64,000 nucleotides of DNA from Sphingobacteriales bacterium 50-39 (GTDB lineage: Bacteria; Bacteroidota; Bacteroidia; Chitinophagales; Chitinophagaceae), in the NCBI GenBank assembly GCA_001898505.1, contig MKTZ01000010.1:248001-312000 (forward strand), in the 5' to 3' direction. The notes beneath the pieces are model-generated. The model was not told where the DNA came from and ran no database searches. It saw nothing but the letters and a program-made list of their open reading frames with translations. Positions 1 through 8,384 of the stretch are shown here, in pieces (within the stretch, counting starts at the first letter, position 1; every line of letters begins with the position of its first letter). The position numbers and the translations under genes were made by a program.

Positions 1-565
1 AGAGTCCCCTGGTGTCATTGAGAAAACCGGCCAGCGTCTCCCGCAGGAATGAAGTTCCCTGTCCTCCGCCATAGGTCAGGTATTTTTTATGGAAAGACAA
101 TCTGGACAGGCGTCTGATACTGCCGACGAGGCTTTCCATCGGCGCCAGGCGGGGATCGGGGAAGCCTGAATCTATTACCAGCTTGCCGGCTGGGGGGTGT
201 TCCGGAGAATGGTAAGGCAATATCCTCTTCTCTTCATAGGCAAAGCCGGGAGTCGCCGGCACGTGAAACACCGCCATCTCGATGGTCAATTTTCGCGGAG
301 AAAGAACGGGCGGGTCCACTTTCACAAATGCTCCCTTCTGCGGCACTATTTCTATCCACCCTTGCGATTCCAGTTCCCCAAAGGCGGCAGCCACTGTCAG
401 TCTATTGATCTTCAAGATATCTGCTATTCGTCTGGCGCCGGGCAGCCGAAGGCCTTTCCTCAGCTGTCCCTGATGAATACCCTGGATAATCGCGTGCGTA
501 ATCTGCAGGTACATCGGCGACCTGGACGATTTGTCAATGACTATCAATTCTTTTATCAGGTTCAT
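1..565 (-). CDS. MocR/PdxR-type GntR regulator with aminotransferase-like domain (partial)
   Basis: This reading frame has no stop before the left edge, so only the N-terminal 188 or so residues are present. Residues 10-80 form a GntR-type winged helix (SPMYLQITHAIIQG, then LPGARRIADILKINRLTV and GWIEIVPQKGAFV). After a linker, the protein enters a fold-type I aminotransferase-like region (YLTYGGGQGTSFLRETLAGF). That order is diagnostic of the MocR/PdxR family, whose members sense pyridoxal phosphate or an amino compound and control a neighbouring gene. The start is the ATG at 565; the ATG five bases upstream runs straight into TGA. It diverges from the acetyltransferase gene at 647, and two dyads lie in the gap. 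What it senses cannot be read from the sequence. Confidence 0.85.
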   Translation of the reverse strand, partial: MNLIKELIVIDKSSRSPMYLQITHAIIQGIHQGQLRKGLRLPGARRIADILKINRLTVAAAFGELESQGWIEIVPQKGAFVKVDPPVLSPRKLTIEMAVFHVPATPGFAYEEKRILPYHSPEHPPAGKLVIDSGFPDPRLAPMESLVGSIRRLSRLSFHKKYLTYGGGQGTSFLRETLAGFLNDTRGL

Positions 566-577
566 GGCATGCGAGCT

Positions 578-613
578 AACTGGCCTAGTTGATATCTCTG
601 AACTGGTATAGTT
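578..613. promoter_or_regulatory. Twin dyad operator between the MocR-type regulator and the GNAT gene
   Basis: AACTGGCCTAGTT (578-590) and AACTGGTATAGTT (601-613) match at 11 of 13 positions. Each is a dyad, AACT-N5-AGTT, and they repeat with a 23-bp period, so both lie on roughly the same face of the helix. A further CCAGT half-site lies at 621-625, and GTATA-gttg-TATAC at 606-619 is a perfect small palindrome. The block covers the presumed -33 element of the acetyltransferase and begins 13 bp from the regulator start. MocR-family proteins typically bind paired repeats in the divergent promoter, so autoregulation is the natural inference. Confidence 0.6.
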
Positions 614-640
614 GTATACTCCAGTAAAGATATAGCTTTG
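612..640 (+). promoter_or_regulatory. Candidate Bacteroidetes promoter for the GNAT gene
   Basis: TAGCTTTG at 633-640 fits the TAnnTTTG -7 element exactly, and TTG at 612-614 lies 18 bp upstream, slightly shorter than the usual 19-21. The ATG at 647 would give a transcript with almost no leader. The -33 part overlaps the second dyad, so binding there would occlude the promoter. Confidence 0.45.
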
Positions 641-646
641 AATTAA

Positions 647-1114
647 ATGAACATCCGAAAAATAGAGCGTCATGACATCGACCTGGTAGCGGGTCTTTTC
701 GACCGGTATCGAGTCTTTTATCAGCAGCCCTCCGACCTCGATCTGGCCCGCAAATACCTGGGCCTCCGGCTGGAGAACGATGAATCAGTCGTGTTTGTGG
801 CGCTGGCAAAAAAGGGGGATATGTCGATCCCTGTAGGGTTCACGCAATTATATCCCCATTATTCTTCCATACGCGCTGCCAAGAACTGGATCCTTAATGA
901 TCTGTATGTGGAGACTCCCTACAGGGGCATGGGTATCGGGGCGGCGCTGATCAGGAAGGTGATGGATTTTGCAAAGGGGGAAGGCGCTGTGTTTGTGGAG
1001 CTGGCAACCGCGACGGACAATTACGCAGGCCAGCACCTCTATGAAAAAATGGGGTTTATAAAACGGCCACCCGACCATGAGTTCTTCACCTACCGTCTGA
1101 CATTAAAAACCTGA
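647..1114 (+). CDS. GNAT family N-acetyltransferase
   Basis: A 155-residue single-domain protein of usual GNAT length that should transfer an acetyl group from acetyl-CoA to an amine. The acetyl-CoA binding motif A is visible at residues 89-104 (ETPYRGMGIGAALIRK, R-G-x-G-x-G), preceded by the beta-4 strand WILNDLYVE. The C-terminal motif is YAGQHLYEKMGF near residues 126-137. There is no signal peptide, so it is cytoplasmic. It lies directly downstream of the twin dyads and is the likely target of the divergent MocR-type regulator. The next gene starts 4 bp after its stop, so the two are probably co-transcribed. The substrate is unknown. Confidence 0.9.
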   Translation: MNIRKIERHDIDLVAGLFDRYRVFYQQPSDLDLARKYLGLRLENDESVVFVALAKKGDMSIPVGFTQLYPHYSSIRAAKNWILNDLYVETPYRGMGIGAALIRKVMDFAKGEGAVFVELATATDNYAGQHLYEKMGFIKRPPDHEFFTYRLTLKT

Positions 1115-1118
1115 TAAT

Positions 1119-1718
1119 ATGAGATACGTAATCACTTTTTTGCTATTAACTGCCTGCTATTTCGGGAAGGCTCAGATCATCGACAGCTTCCCCATGCCTG
1201 CCTTGAAGTTCGATCCCAAAGGGGAATTGATCATTACGGCCTCTGCCACCTCTTCGAAGAATGACTTCGACTTCCTGGTAGGTAAATGGAAAATGAAAAA
1301 TAAACACCTGAACAAACGGCTCGAGGGTTGCAGGGAATACACAGAGTTCGACAGCGAGGTGGAGGATCTCGGCGTGCTGGACGGCATGGGAAATTTCGAT
1401 GTTGTCCGCCGGCGTCTGGATGATGGGAAGGTTTACGAGGGAAGAACGATACGTACATTCGACCCCGGAACGCGCCTGTGGCGATTGTACTGGATAGATG
1501 TCAACGGCGGTGCGCTGGAGCCTCCTGTCATCGGCTCGTTCCATGATGGCATCGGATTGTTCTTTGGAAAGGATTTTCAGGTGGGCCGGCCTGTGATCGT
1601 GGTGTATAAATGGGACAAGACCAATCCTGAGCGGCCGAAGTGGAGCCAGGCCTTCTCCGACGACAATGGGAAGACATGGGAATGGAATTATGCCAATACG
1701 TCGTATAGAGTGAAGTGA
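1119..1718 (+). CDS. Secreted lipocalin-like hypothetical protein
   Basis: 199 residues with a clear signal peptide (MRYVITFLLLTACYFGKAQ), so it is exported. The mature part begins with DFDFLVGKWKM near residue 50 and continues as alternating beta strands with conserved tryptophans (GTRLWRLYWID, WSQAFSDDNGKTWEWNY). This pattern resembles bacterial calycin/DUF1579-like small-molecule binding barrels, but no ligand residues can be assigned. It follows the acetyltransferase by 4 bp and probably shares its promoter. It ends 8 bp from the convergent OmpA-type gene. The fold assignment is an inference. Confidence 0.7.
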   Translation: MRYVITFLLLTACYFGKAQIIDSFPMPALKFDPKGELIITASATSSKNDFDFLVGKWKMKNKHLNKRLEGCREYTEFDSEVEDLGVLDGMGNFDVVRRRLDDGKVYEGRTIRTFDPGTRLWRLYWIDVNGGALEPPVIGSFHDGIGLFFGKDFQVGRPVIVVYKWDKTNPERPKWSQAFSDDNGKTWEWNYANTSYRVK

Positions 1719-1726
1719 GGGGGTGC

Positions 1727-2935
1727 TCAATAATATTTCAACGTAAGCTCTACCCGCCTGTTAAGAGCACGCCCTTCCTGCGTACCATTATCTGCAACAG
1801 GTTTTGTGCTGCCATAGCCTGCAGAAGACAATCTTTCTTTCGAGATGCCTTTTTCTGTATGAAGATGCTCCAATACGGCGTTGGCGCGTTGTTCGCTGAG
1901 CCTCTGATTTTTTTCGGGGGTACCGGAATTATCTGTGTGCCCAGCAATAATCAACTTCAGATAAGGATCCTGTTGAAGAACAGCGGCTACTTCATCCAGC
2001 GCCTGGTAGGAGGCGGGTAGCAATATATATTTGTCTGTCTCGAAGAATATATTCTTTGCGGCCCGCGATATTTTCCTTTGGATGCTTCTTTCAATGGGCG
2101 GGCAACCTGCTGTTTCGCGAAAACCCGGCAGGTCGGGACATTTATCCTCTGCATCGATAACACCATCTTTATCGCTATCTGGTTCGGGGCATCCTTGTAA
2201 TGACCGGGGCCCGCGAACAAGAGGACATTTATCGTCCTTGTCAGGAATGCTGTCCCCATCCGTGTCGGGGCATCCGTTAAAGGCTTGTAACCCCGGAGCC
2301 AACGGACAGGCATCCAAACTGTCGGGTATTCCATCTCCGTCGGTATCTTTCGATGAAGAAGGCGCGGAGCGTTGTGGTAATGCCATGGTGGCCACTGTAT
2401 GCCTTTTCTTTTTCCCTATGATACCTGCGATGCCGAGGCTGCCAAAAAAATGACCGGATTGCGTGCTGGTCAGCGGGACGCGGTATTGCGCGTGGAGCAG
2501 CAAAAGGACCTCTCCGGGAAGACTCACTTGCAAGCCCGCGCCGGCAGGTAGGAAGAGGCCATAGTATATATCGTACTGCGACACTCCCAAGCCAGCCTGA
2601 AAAAAAGGACTAAAGCGGTGTTGACCCGGAAGGATCTTTTCCCTGATCGAAGCATCCAACTCCAACAGCAGGTGTTTGCCGGCATCCATGTTCTTTTGAA
2701 AAGGGTAGGAAAGGAATGTGCCCGCCAGTGTTATGTTCAGATCCGAACGAGGAGTAAAACCTTTGAGGTAGTTTAGTGCTATACCTGCCCTGGCAGGGTA
2801 GTTTTCGAAAGAAGTAAACTTTTCGGTAAAGATATGCAGGCCTAAAATGGGCTGCTGCACATAGGTCTTGTCCTGGCTTTGGAGATGGGTGGAAGACAAT
2901 AAACAATATAAGATTAGAAGAAGAGTGTATTTCAT
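1727..2935 (-). CDS. OmpA-family outer-membrane protein with thrombospondin type 3 repeats
   Basis: 402 residues. A signal peptide (residues 1-20, ending LQSQ) leads into a beta-barrel-like region to about residue 185. Three calcium-binding thrombospondin type 3 repeats follow at about 195-278 (DTDGDGIPDSLDACP, DTDGDSIPDKDDKCP, DSDKDGVIDAEDKCP). The OmpA C-terminal peptidoglycan-binding domain is at about 295-400, with IIAGHTDNSGTPEKNQRLSEQRA and the NRRVEL end motif. The family anchors the outer membrane to peptidoglycan. The architecture is the standard Bacteroidota one and the gene looks complete. It is transcribed away from the 567-bp gap on its right. Confidence 0.9.
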   Translation of the reverse strand: MKYTLLLILYCLLSSTHLQSQDKTYVQQPILGLHIFTEKFTSFENYPARAGIALNYLKGFTPRSDLNITLAGTFLSYPFQKNMDAGKHLLLELDASIREKILPGQHRFSPFFQAGLGVSQYDIYYGLFLPAGAGLQVSLPGEVLLLLHAQYRVPLTSTQSGHFFGSLGIAGIIGKKKRHTVATMALPQRSAPSSSKDTDGDGIPDSLDACPLAPGLQAFNGCPDTDGDSIPDKDDKCPLVRGPRSLQGCPEPDSDKDGVIDAEDKCPDLPGFRETAGCPPIERSIQRKISRAAKNIFFETDKYILLPASYQALDEVAAVLQQDPYLKLIIAGHTDNSGTPEKNQRLSEQRANAVLEHLHTEKGISKERLSSAGYGSTKPVADNGTQEGRALNRRVELTLKYY

Positions 2936-3135
2936 GTAAGAATTAAAAGTAGTCGATTTTAAAAATTATTTACAATAAAAAATTAATTTGGAGTATGAAC
3001 TTCAGAAAAAAATCACTTATTTCGTGATAGCAATTATTCTTACCTGGTTTTCTTTCACACTCTGATTAGCAGCTGCTGGACAATCACAACTTGTCATTGT
3101 CTACATTTTTCCGGTCATTTATTTCAGATGATACA

Positions 3136-3190
3136 ACACGTCTATTGGCCGAATCGACACATCTGTTGGAGATTCCGACACGTCTGTAAA
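3136..3190. repeat. Three 21-bp phased repeats in a 567-bp intergenic gap
   Basis: ACACGTCTATTGG (3136), ACACATCTGTTGG (3157) and ACACGTCTGTAAA (3178) start exactly 21 bp apart, two helical turns. The first two units also share A-TCG/TTCCG-like tails just before the next ACAC. The block lies 200 bp upstream of the OmpA-type gene (minus strand) and 313 bp upstream of the 25-kb plus-strand locus that starts at 3503. Regular phasing suggests a binding array for a dimeric or cooperative regulator. I see no gene, no exact TAnnTTTG box and no strong terminator in the rest of 2936-3502. Confidence 0.55.
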
Positions 3191-3502
3191 GTGTTGCTAT
3201 GTCAAATTGGATTTTTCATTTCCCTTTGAAAACACGATCCTTTAATCTGACCCCGGCCACATTTCCTATGTGCGGAACTGTTAACTCTTAAACCGGCTTA
3301 CTATGATAAGATCACGGGCATGCAAGCTATTGCCGCCGACTGACCTCATGTTTTCTTGCTATATGCAGGACATTCCTAAAAAGGGTTACACTACCCTTGA
3401 TCATCGATCCCGGGTTTTTATATTCTCTCGAAGTCATTGGGTGATCCGATGGCCAGCATTCGCATAATTCTCATCTACCTACATCAATTTAAATTGTAAC
3501 AT

Positions 3503-4963
3503 ATGACCTTTTTAAAAAGGACAGTATTCCTTGTATGTCTTGTGAGCTTATGTGACATCACCTATCTGCAGGCTCAAATTGCCAGCTTTAATTTCTCTGC
3601 GCAGGCGCAGGTCGTTGCGGGCTGGACCAATGTCGCCGGTGATCCTTCTCTCGCTGTCCGGACGGCTACGGACCCGTCGGGCATTGCCATTTCATCGGTG
3701 AGCACCGCGAACTGGTCGCCCACCCCATCAGGAGTCTGTGCGTACAACGGGAATGGCGGCTACCCGGGAGTTTATTTCCCCGTCGGCGTGATGATCGCCA
3801 ACTGGATGCAATACAATGGGTCAGGCTATAACCTGGCGCTGTACAACGCCCTGCTGCCCCAGCTGGAGCTGAGCGGACTCAATAAAGACAGCAATTATAT
3901 TCTACGAATGAGCGGAACGGATATTTTTAATGGCGGCCCCACGCAGTATACGGTGGCAGGCGCCAGTGTATCGGGCAGTCAATCCTTAAATAATTACCAG
4001 AACAAGACCCAAGGCGTGACCTTTCTGCACGTGTATCCCGATAGCAATGGTCATATAAAAGTATACGTTAACGCCACGAGCAGCGCGTCCTTCGTCTTTA
4101 TCTGCGGCTTGCAGGTTTTTTCGGGCAGAGACACCACTGTGGGTGTCCCGGTAGTAACGCTGACGGCGCCTGCGAATGGGAGCCGGTTGGCCGAGGGGGG
4201 TAGTTTTACTATTTCGGCGACGGCGTCGGAGACGGGCGGCACCATCGCGAAAGTGGAGTTCTATGCGGATACCGTCAAGATCGGAGAAGCGGACGCTGCG
4301 CCATACACGATGACTTGGGTGGACCCGGACCCTGGAAAGTATCAATTGACGGCAAAGGCGACGGACAATGTGGGAACGATCAGCATGTCTTCCGTGAATG
4401 TTTCCATAGAATCGTTGAACTATTTCTGGTCCACGACGGGTAATATCGCTACGAATGCGGATACCTTCTTCCTGGGCACGGTGGATACCAACCGCGTTGC
4501 CATCCGGACCAACAATGTCGAGCGGATGAGCGTGCTCGGTGATGGATCGGTGGGCATCGGCACAAAAAGCACGCACGGCTACAAGCTGGCAGTAAATGGC
4601 AGCGCCATCTTTACGAAAGTGAGTATCCGGAACTATGCCAGCTGGCCGGACTATGTATTCAAGGATGATTATAAGCTGCCCGGCCTGGACTCCCTGGAGC
4701 GGTACATCCGGGTGAACCAGCATCTGCCGGGGATCATTTCTGCGGACCAGGCCAAAGAACAGCCCATCGACCTGGTGGAGAACCAGGCCCTGCTGCTGCA
4801 AAAAGTAGAAGAGCTGACGCTGTACCTGATCCAGGAGCATAAGAAGGTGGAAGAGCAGACGCTGTACCTGATCCGGGAGCATAAGCAGGTAGAAAAATTG
4901 ACAAAGGAAGTAAAGCGGCTGAAAGTTCAACTTAACAATAGGCAAAGTAAAGCCAGTCATTGA
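3503..4963 (+). CDS. Secreted Ig-like / tail-fibre-like coiled-coil protein
   Basis: 486 residues with a signal peptide (residues 1-25, ending YLQAQ). Residues 25-205 are beta-rich and unassigned. Residues 218-305 form a bacterial Ig-like domain (VTLTAPANGSRLAEGGSFTI, VEFYADTVKIGEADAAPYT). Residues 310-430 resemble the tail-fibre-type region of Bacteroidota proteins (NNVERMSVLGDGSVGIGT, YKLAVNGSAIF, HLPGIISADQ). The C-terminus is a charged coiled coil with a 14-residue duplication. There is no T9SS signal and no S74 catalytic end is evident. It is the first gene of the locus, and its stop codon shares one base with the start of the next. The role is unknown; a surface or trimeric stalk protein is an inference. 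Confidence 0.75.
   Translation: MTFLKRTVFLVCLVSLCDITYLQAQIASFNFSAQAQVVAGWTNVAGDPSLAVRTATDPSGIAISSVSTANWSPTPSGVCAYNGNGGYPGVYFPVGVMIANWMQYNGSGYNLALYNALLPQLELSGLNKDSNYILRMSGTDIFNGGPTQYTVAGASVSGSQSLNNYQNKTQGVTFLHVYPDSNGHIKVYVNATSSASFVFICGLQVFSGRDTTVGVPVVTLTAPANGSRLAEGGSFTISATASETGGTIAKVEFYADTVKIGEADAAPYTMTWVDPDPGKYQLTAKATDNVGTISMSSVNVSIESLNYFWSTTGNIATNADTFFLGTVDTNRVAIRTNNVERMSVLGDGSVGIGTKSTHGYKLAVNGSAIFTKVSIRNYASWPDYVFKDDYKLPGLDSLERYIRVNQHLPGIISADQAKEQPIDLVENQALLLQKVEELTLYLIQEHKKVEEQTLYLIREHKQVEKLTKEVKRLKVQLNNRQSKASH
4805..4888 (+). repeat. Tandem 42-bp duplication in the coiled coil
   Basis: Two 42-bp units, 4805-4846 and 4847-4888, are identical at 38 of 42 positions. They encode VEELTLYLIQEHKK and VEEQTLYLIREHKQ, two heptads each; a third decayed unit begins VEKLTKEV. 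Copy number could change by slippage without breaking frame, which would alter coiled-coil length. Confidence 0.85.
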
Positions 4964-7182
4964 TGCCTATCCGGATCATCATATGTATCGTTTTCTTGTT
5001 ATCGATGAGGATGTATGCATCGGGCCAGATCGTTATCCCCCGAAAGGATACGACCCTGTTGAGCATTCCCGTACCCCTGCTTTTACTGCGTGACAGTACA
5101 GCGCATTCCAAAGATACCTTGTCTATCCGGAGACTATTGTCGAAGAGCCGCAGAAAGGACTCGGTGAAGACACAGCTGTTCAATATTCCGAACCGACCGG
5201 CCTTTCTGCAATTCAGGGGTGGATATGCAGGATATATATTCAACTATCGGAGCGTCCTGGATACTCCTTATGCGGAAAAGAATATTGCGCAGCACCAGGT
5301 AGTGTCCACCTTGAATTTTACTATTAAAGGGATGATACCTATACGGGTAAACAGCTTTATCCGGCGGAGCAACTCAGCTATTTTCAGGGATATTACGGAT
5401 ATACAGGTAGCATTTGACGCGGCAGCCTACCGTAATCAACTGGCAGCAAGGGTCAGAGATAGAATGCTGCAGCAGGCTCCGGCACCCGACAGCCTTGCGA
5501 AAAGGCTATATGGTCTCCGGCAGTCGCAGCTCAAGAGCCTGGGCAACTGGCTACAGGATCCTCTGACAAAACAAAAGCTCATAGAAGCAAATGAGATCGT
5601 GCGTGTTCCGAAGGTGACTTACAATATGCAACTGAGCGATAGTGTCAACCAGCGAAGATCGGATTCATTACGAAAAGAAGCTGCCCTGCTATTGGAGCTT
5701 TATACAAAAAACCAGGAACGATATGAACAGCTGACACATGAAAAGGATTCATTGAAAGGCATATACGATTCGTCCATAGGGAAGATACATAAATACCGGC
5801 AGCTTGTATCGGGCTCTTTTACCAATCCGGGAGGGTATGATCAATGGAAACAGCCATTACAGGAGTATGCTCCCGGCGCGGGGCAACTGCCGGCAGGGGA
5901 GCGTTGGTTGTTGGGTGTGCGGAACTTCGGGATTGGCAGGAATACTATCAATACCTCGGAGCTGACGGCAAAAAACCTTAGTATCAATGGGGTGCATTTT
6001 GAATATAATTCATGGTATTATTTGGGGCTGACGGCGGGGTTGGTCGATTATCGTTTTCTTGATCTTACCGTACATCGTATCCGGCAGCCAAAACAATATA
6101 TGTATATGGTTAGGGCGGGGCTGGGGCGTCTGGAAAAAAATTATTTTATCGTGACCCTGTTCGGCGGGCAGAAGCAATTGCTGACCAGTGTCAACAGCGC
6201 GGGTATATCTCCCGTCGTCAGGATGACAGGATTGAGCACGGAGGCGAAATGGCAATTGGAGCGGAACACCTTTTTTGTAGCGGAAGCTGCTCAGTCCTTT
6301 TCTCCTGCTTTGCCGGGGAGCGATTCCAAACCCGGGTGGGATCTTTCGGACAAGTCGAACAAGGCTTTGTCACTAAAGTTCTCCTCCTGGATACCCGCTT
6401 CCTCCTCCCGGATAGAGGCCCAGTATAAATTTACCGGCGCCAACTTTCAGTCCTTCAATAGTTTTCAAACCCTGTCTCAGCTGAAGTCATGGTATGTCAA
6501 GGCGGAGCAGCATTTTTTCCACCGACAGCTGAAACTTACCGCATCCTTGCGCACCAATGATTTCTCCAATCCATATATCGTACAAAATTATAAGTCGAAT
6601 ACGGTGTTCAAAAGCCTGGGACTCGCTTTTCATAAAAGGGGGTTGCCTATCATCACGGCCGGCTATATGCCCATGTCCCAGCTGACGATGGTTGGTACAC
6701 AGCTGGCAGAAAGCAGGTTCCAGACCTTCAATGCAGGTGTCAGCCATTTTTATCGCCTGGGGCAGCGGCAGGCTGCAACGAATATAGTGTATACGAAATT
6801 CTTTAACAGCAGCGCGGACAGCGGGTTTATCTACTACAATTCCGCCAACCTGTACCTGGGACAAAGCATTTTTTTCAGGGATTTTACGGCTACCGTGGCG
6901 CTTTCGCATAGCAAGAGCACGGGCTATCAGTACGATGTGCTGGATGGAAATGTGGAGGTGCCGCTGGCAAAGTTCGCCAGCATAGGATTGGGCGCCAAGC
7001 TGCATCGACTGAACCAGTCGATGGCGGGAGTCGGTGGATTTGTGCGCGGCAATTTCGCGCTCGGCCCCCGTGATAAATTGTATTTCCAGGTGGAGAAAGG
7101 GTATTTGCCAGGCAGCGGCACGGCAGCCAGGCTGGCGCCCAATGTAATTGGTACGGTGCAATATATGAAGACATTCAGATAG
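4963..7182 (+). CDS. Outer-membrane beta-barrel protein with internal coiled coil, function unknown
   Basis: 739 residues counted from the ATG at 4963; an in-frame TTG one codon upstream is less likely. The ATG overlaps the previous stop by one base (TGATG), indicating translational coupling. A signal peptide (MPIRIIICIVFLLSMRMYASG) is followed by a strand-rich segment, then a charged helical stretch at about 150-290 (SDSLRKEAALLLELYTKNQE, YEQLTHEKDSLKGIYDSS) that should form a coiled coil. From about 320 to the end, alternating amphipathic strands with aromatic ends (MYMVRAGLGRLEKNYFIVTL, closing VIGTVQYMKTFR) indicate an outer-membrane barrel. I do not recognise a named family. Its place upstream of giant Rhs proteins suggests a role in their surface transport or anchoring. 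Confidence 0.7.
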   Translation: MPIRIIICIVFLLSMRMYASGQIVIPRKDTTLLSIPVPLLLLRDSTAHSKDTLSIRRLLSKSRRKDSVKTQLFNIPNRPAFLQFRGGYAGYIFNYRSVLDTPYAEKNIAQHQVVSTLNFTIKGMIPIRVNSFIRRSNSAIFRDITDIQVAFDAAAYRNQLAARVRDRMLQQAPAPDSLAKRLYGLRQSQLKSLGNWLQDPLTKQKLIEANEIVRVPKVTYNMQLSDSVNQRRSDSLRKEAALLLELYTKNQERYEQLTHEKDSLKGIYDSSIGKIHKYRQLVSGSFTNPGGYDQWKQPLQEYAPGAGQLPAGERWLLGVRNFGIGRNTINTSELTAKNLSINGVHFEYNSWYYLGLTAGLVDYRFLDLTVHRIRQPKQYMYMVRAGLGRLEKNYFIVTLFGGQKQLLTSVNSAGISPVVRMTGLSTEAKWQLERNTFFVAEAAQSFSPALPGSDSKPGWDLSDKSNKALSLKFSSWIPASSSRIEAQYKFTGANFQSFNSFQTLSQLKSWYVKAEQHFFHRQLKLTASLRTNDFSNPYIVQNYKSNTVFKSLGLAFHKRGLPIITAGYMPMSQLTMVGTQLAESRFQTFNAGVSHFYRLGQRQAATNIVYTKFFNSSADSGFIYYNSANLYLGQSIFFRDFTATVALSHSKSTGYQYDVLDGNVEVPLAKFASIGLGAKLHRLNQSMAGVGGFVRGNFALGPRDKLYFQVEKGYLPGSGTAARLAPNVIGTVQYMKTFR

Positions 7183-7201
7183 CGGGTAAAAACAAGCATT
7201 T

Positions 7202-8329
7202 ATGCGTATGAAAAAAAATATACTGCTCTTTTGCTCCATGCTGATAGTACGGGGGCTGTGCGCGCAGGTGGTGATCAATCCGCAGCTGCCACCGGGCGGG
7301 CTTACCATGAAGAGCCAGCTATGGAACCTTTCGGTGGTGAATACGGGTAGCCAAACCATCCAGGTGCAAATAGAGCTGTCGATGGTCAATGCGTCCAATA
7401 GCCAGCCGGTCATGACGGCTACGACCCGGGTACTGGATATTCCGAAGGGGTTAAAACAGTTGCGTGCAGCGGAGGCAGCGCCGGTGACCTATAATATTCT
7501 CAGCGGCGACTTCCACCTGGATGGCAGCGCAGAAGGTTTTTTACCGGTGGGTACTTTTCAGCTGTGCTATTCCGTGGTCAGGATCGACCTGGAGACGTCG
7601 GAAAGAGTGGCAGAGGATTGCGAGACGGTGGTCATCGAGCCGGTGAGCCCGCCGCAACTGGTAAATCCGCCGGACAGCGGGGAGACAGAACTTGTCCGTC
7701 CCTTGTTCAACTGGCTGCCTCCTTCTCCCTACCAGCTATTTACTAACCTGGTCTATGACTTCAAGCTCGTAGAAGTGCAGGACCTGCAAACAGGCGCTGA
7801 GGCCGTGCAGCAAAATATGCCGTTGCATGGACAGGGTAATCTGAATACGACCAGTCTGCCCTATCCGCCTTCGTTGCCCGCTTTGGATACTGCCAAGCTG
7901 TATGCCTGGCAGGTAACGGCCAGGAGCGGAGGGGCTGAGGTTGCGCGGAGCGAGGTATGGACCTTTCGTGTGAAACCCATGAAACCAGATGCCACAAAAC
8001 CCTCATTGGGATACTATGTTCGTCTAAAGCACGAGAATGAAGCGGGATTTACGCTTTGTTATGGCATACTTCGGTATGAATACCTCAACGAAGTAAATGA
8101 CAAGCGGGTGTCCTTTAAGATATATGATATCAGTCAGGCAGGACGTAAGGAGGTGTCACTGGATTCCGCCTTTATAGACCTCCATTATGGAGACAACCTG
8201 GGGCAGTTGGACCTTACTCATACGAATGCATTAAAAGACAATCATGTTTACCTGTTGGAATTTATTAATAGCAGACAGGAACACTGGTGTGTCAAATTTC
8301 AATACCGAAACGGGCCGGAGGCCCGTTGA
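7202..8329 (+). CDS. Secreted Fn3-like hypothetical protein of the Rhs locus
   Basis: 375 residues. The start is the ATG at 7202, with another two codons later. A signal peptide ends near residue 22 (VRGLCAQ). Residues 25-150 are beta-rich (LWNLSVVNTGSQTIQVQIEL). Residues 150-260 have the repeating pattern of a fibronectin-III-like domain (PPQLVNPPDSGE, FNWLPPSP, YAWQVTARSGGAEVARSEVW). The C-terminal hundred residues are unassigned and include two cysteines. It lies 19 bp after the barrel-protein gene, and its last codons and stop fall within a double-hairpin element. The function is unknown; the neighbours suggest it works at the envelope with the large Rhs proteins. Confidence 0.7.
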   Translation: MRMKKNILLFCSMLIVRGLCAQVVINPQLPPGGLTMKSQLWNLSVVNTGSQTIQVQIELSMVNASNSQPVMTATTRVLDIPKGLKQLRAAEAAPVTYNILSGDFHLDGSAEGFLPVGTFQLCYSVVRIDLETSERVAEDCETVVIEPVSPPQLVNPPDSGETELVRPLFNWLPPSPYQLFTNLVYDFKLVEVQDLQTGAEAVQQNMPLHGQGNLNTTSLPYPPSLPALDTAKLYAWQVTARSGGAEVARSEVWTFRVKPMKPDATKPSLGYYVRLKHENEAGFTLCYGILRYEYLNEVNDKRVSFKIYDISQAGRKEVSLDSAFIDLHYGDNLGQLDLTHTNALKDNHVYLLEFINSRQEHWCVKFQYRNGPEAR

Positions 8330-8339
8330 CCGAAGGTCA
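8310..8339. other. Double hairpin spanning a stop codon
   Basis: ACGGGCC-gga-GGCCCGT (8310-8326, perfect 7-bp stem) is followed at once by TGACC-gaa-GGTCA (8327-8339, perfect 5-bp stem). The TGA at 8327-8329 is the stop codon of the Fn3-like gene. There is no T-tract, so this is not a standard terminator. A related arrangement, a small hairpin next to a larger one, occurs at 51358-51387 on the other orientation. Confidence 0.6.
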
Positions 8340-8384
8340 GACATTAACCCATTCAACATTGATAGCCGTATAAAGCAACAGCGC

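Noticed and set aside
3986-4960. Minus-strand open frame of 324 codons opposite the coiled-coil gene
   Set aside because: Its Leu/Gln-rich repeats come from antisense reading of the 42-bp duplication; the plus-strand frame has a signal peptide and domains.
3503-4963. Prophage origin suggested by the tail-fibre-like domain
   Set aside because: No capsid, terminase, integrase or baseplate genes are nearby; such domains occur in many Bacteroidota surface proteins.
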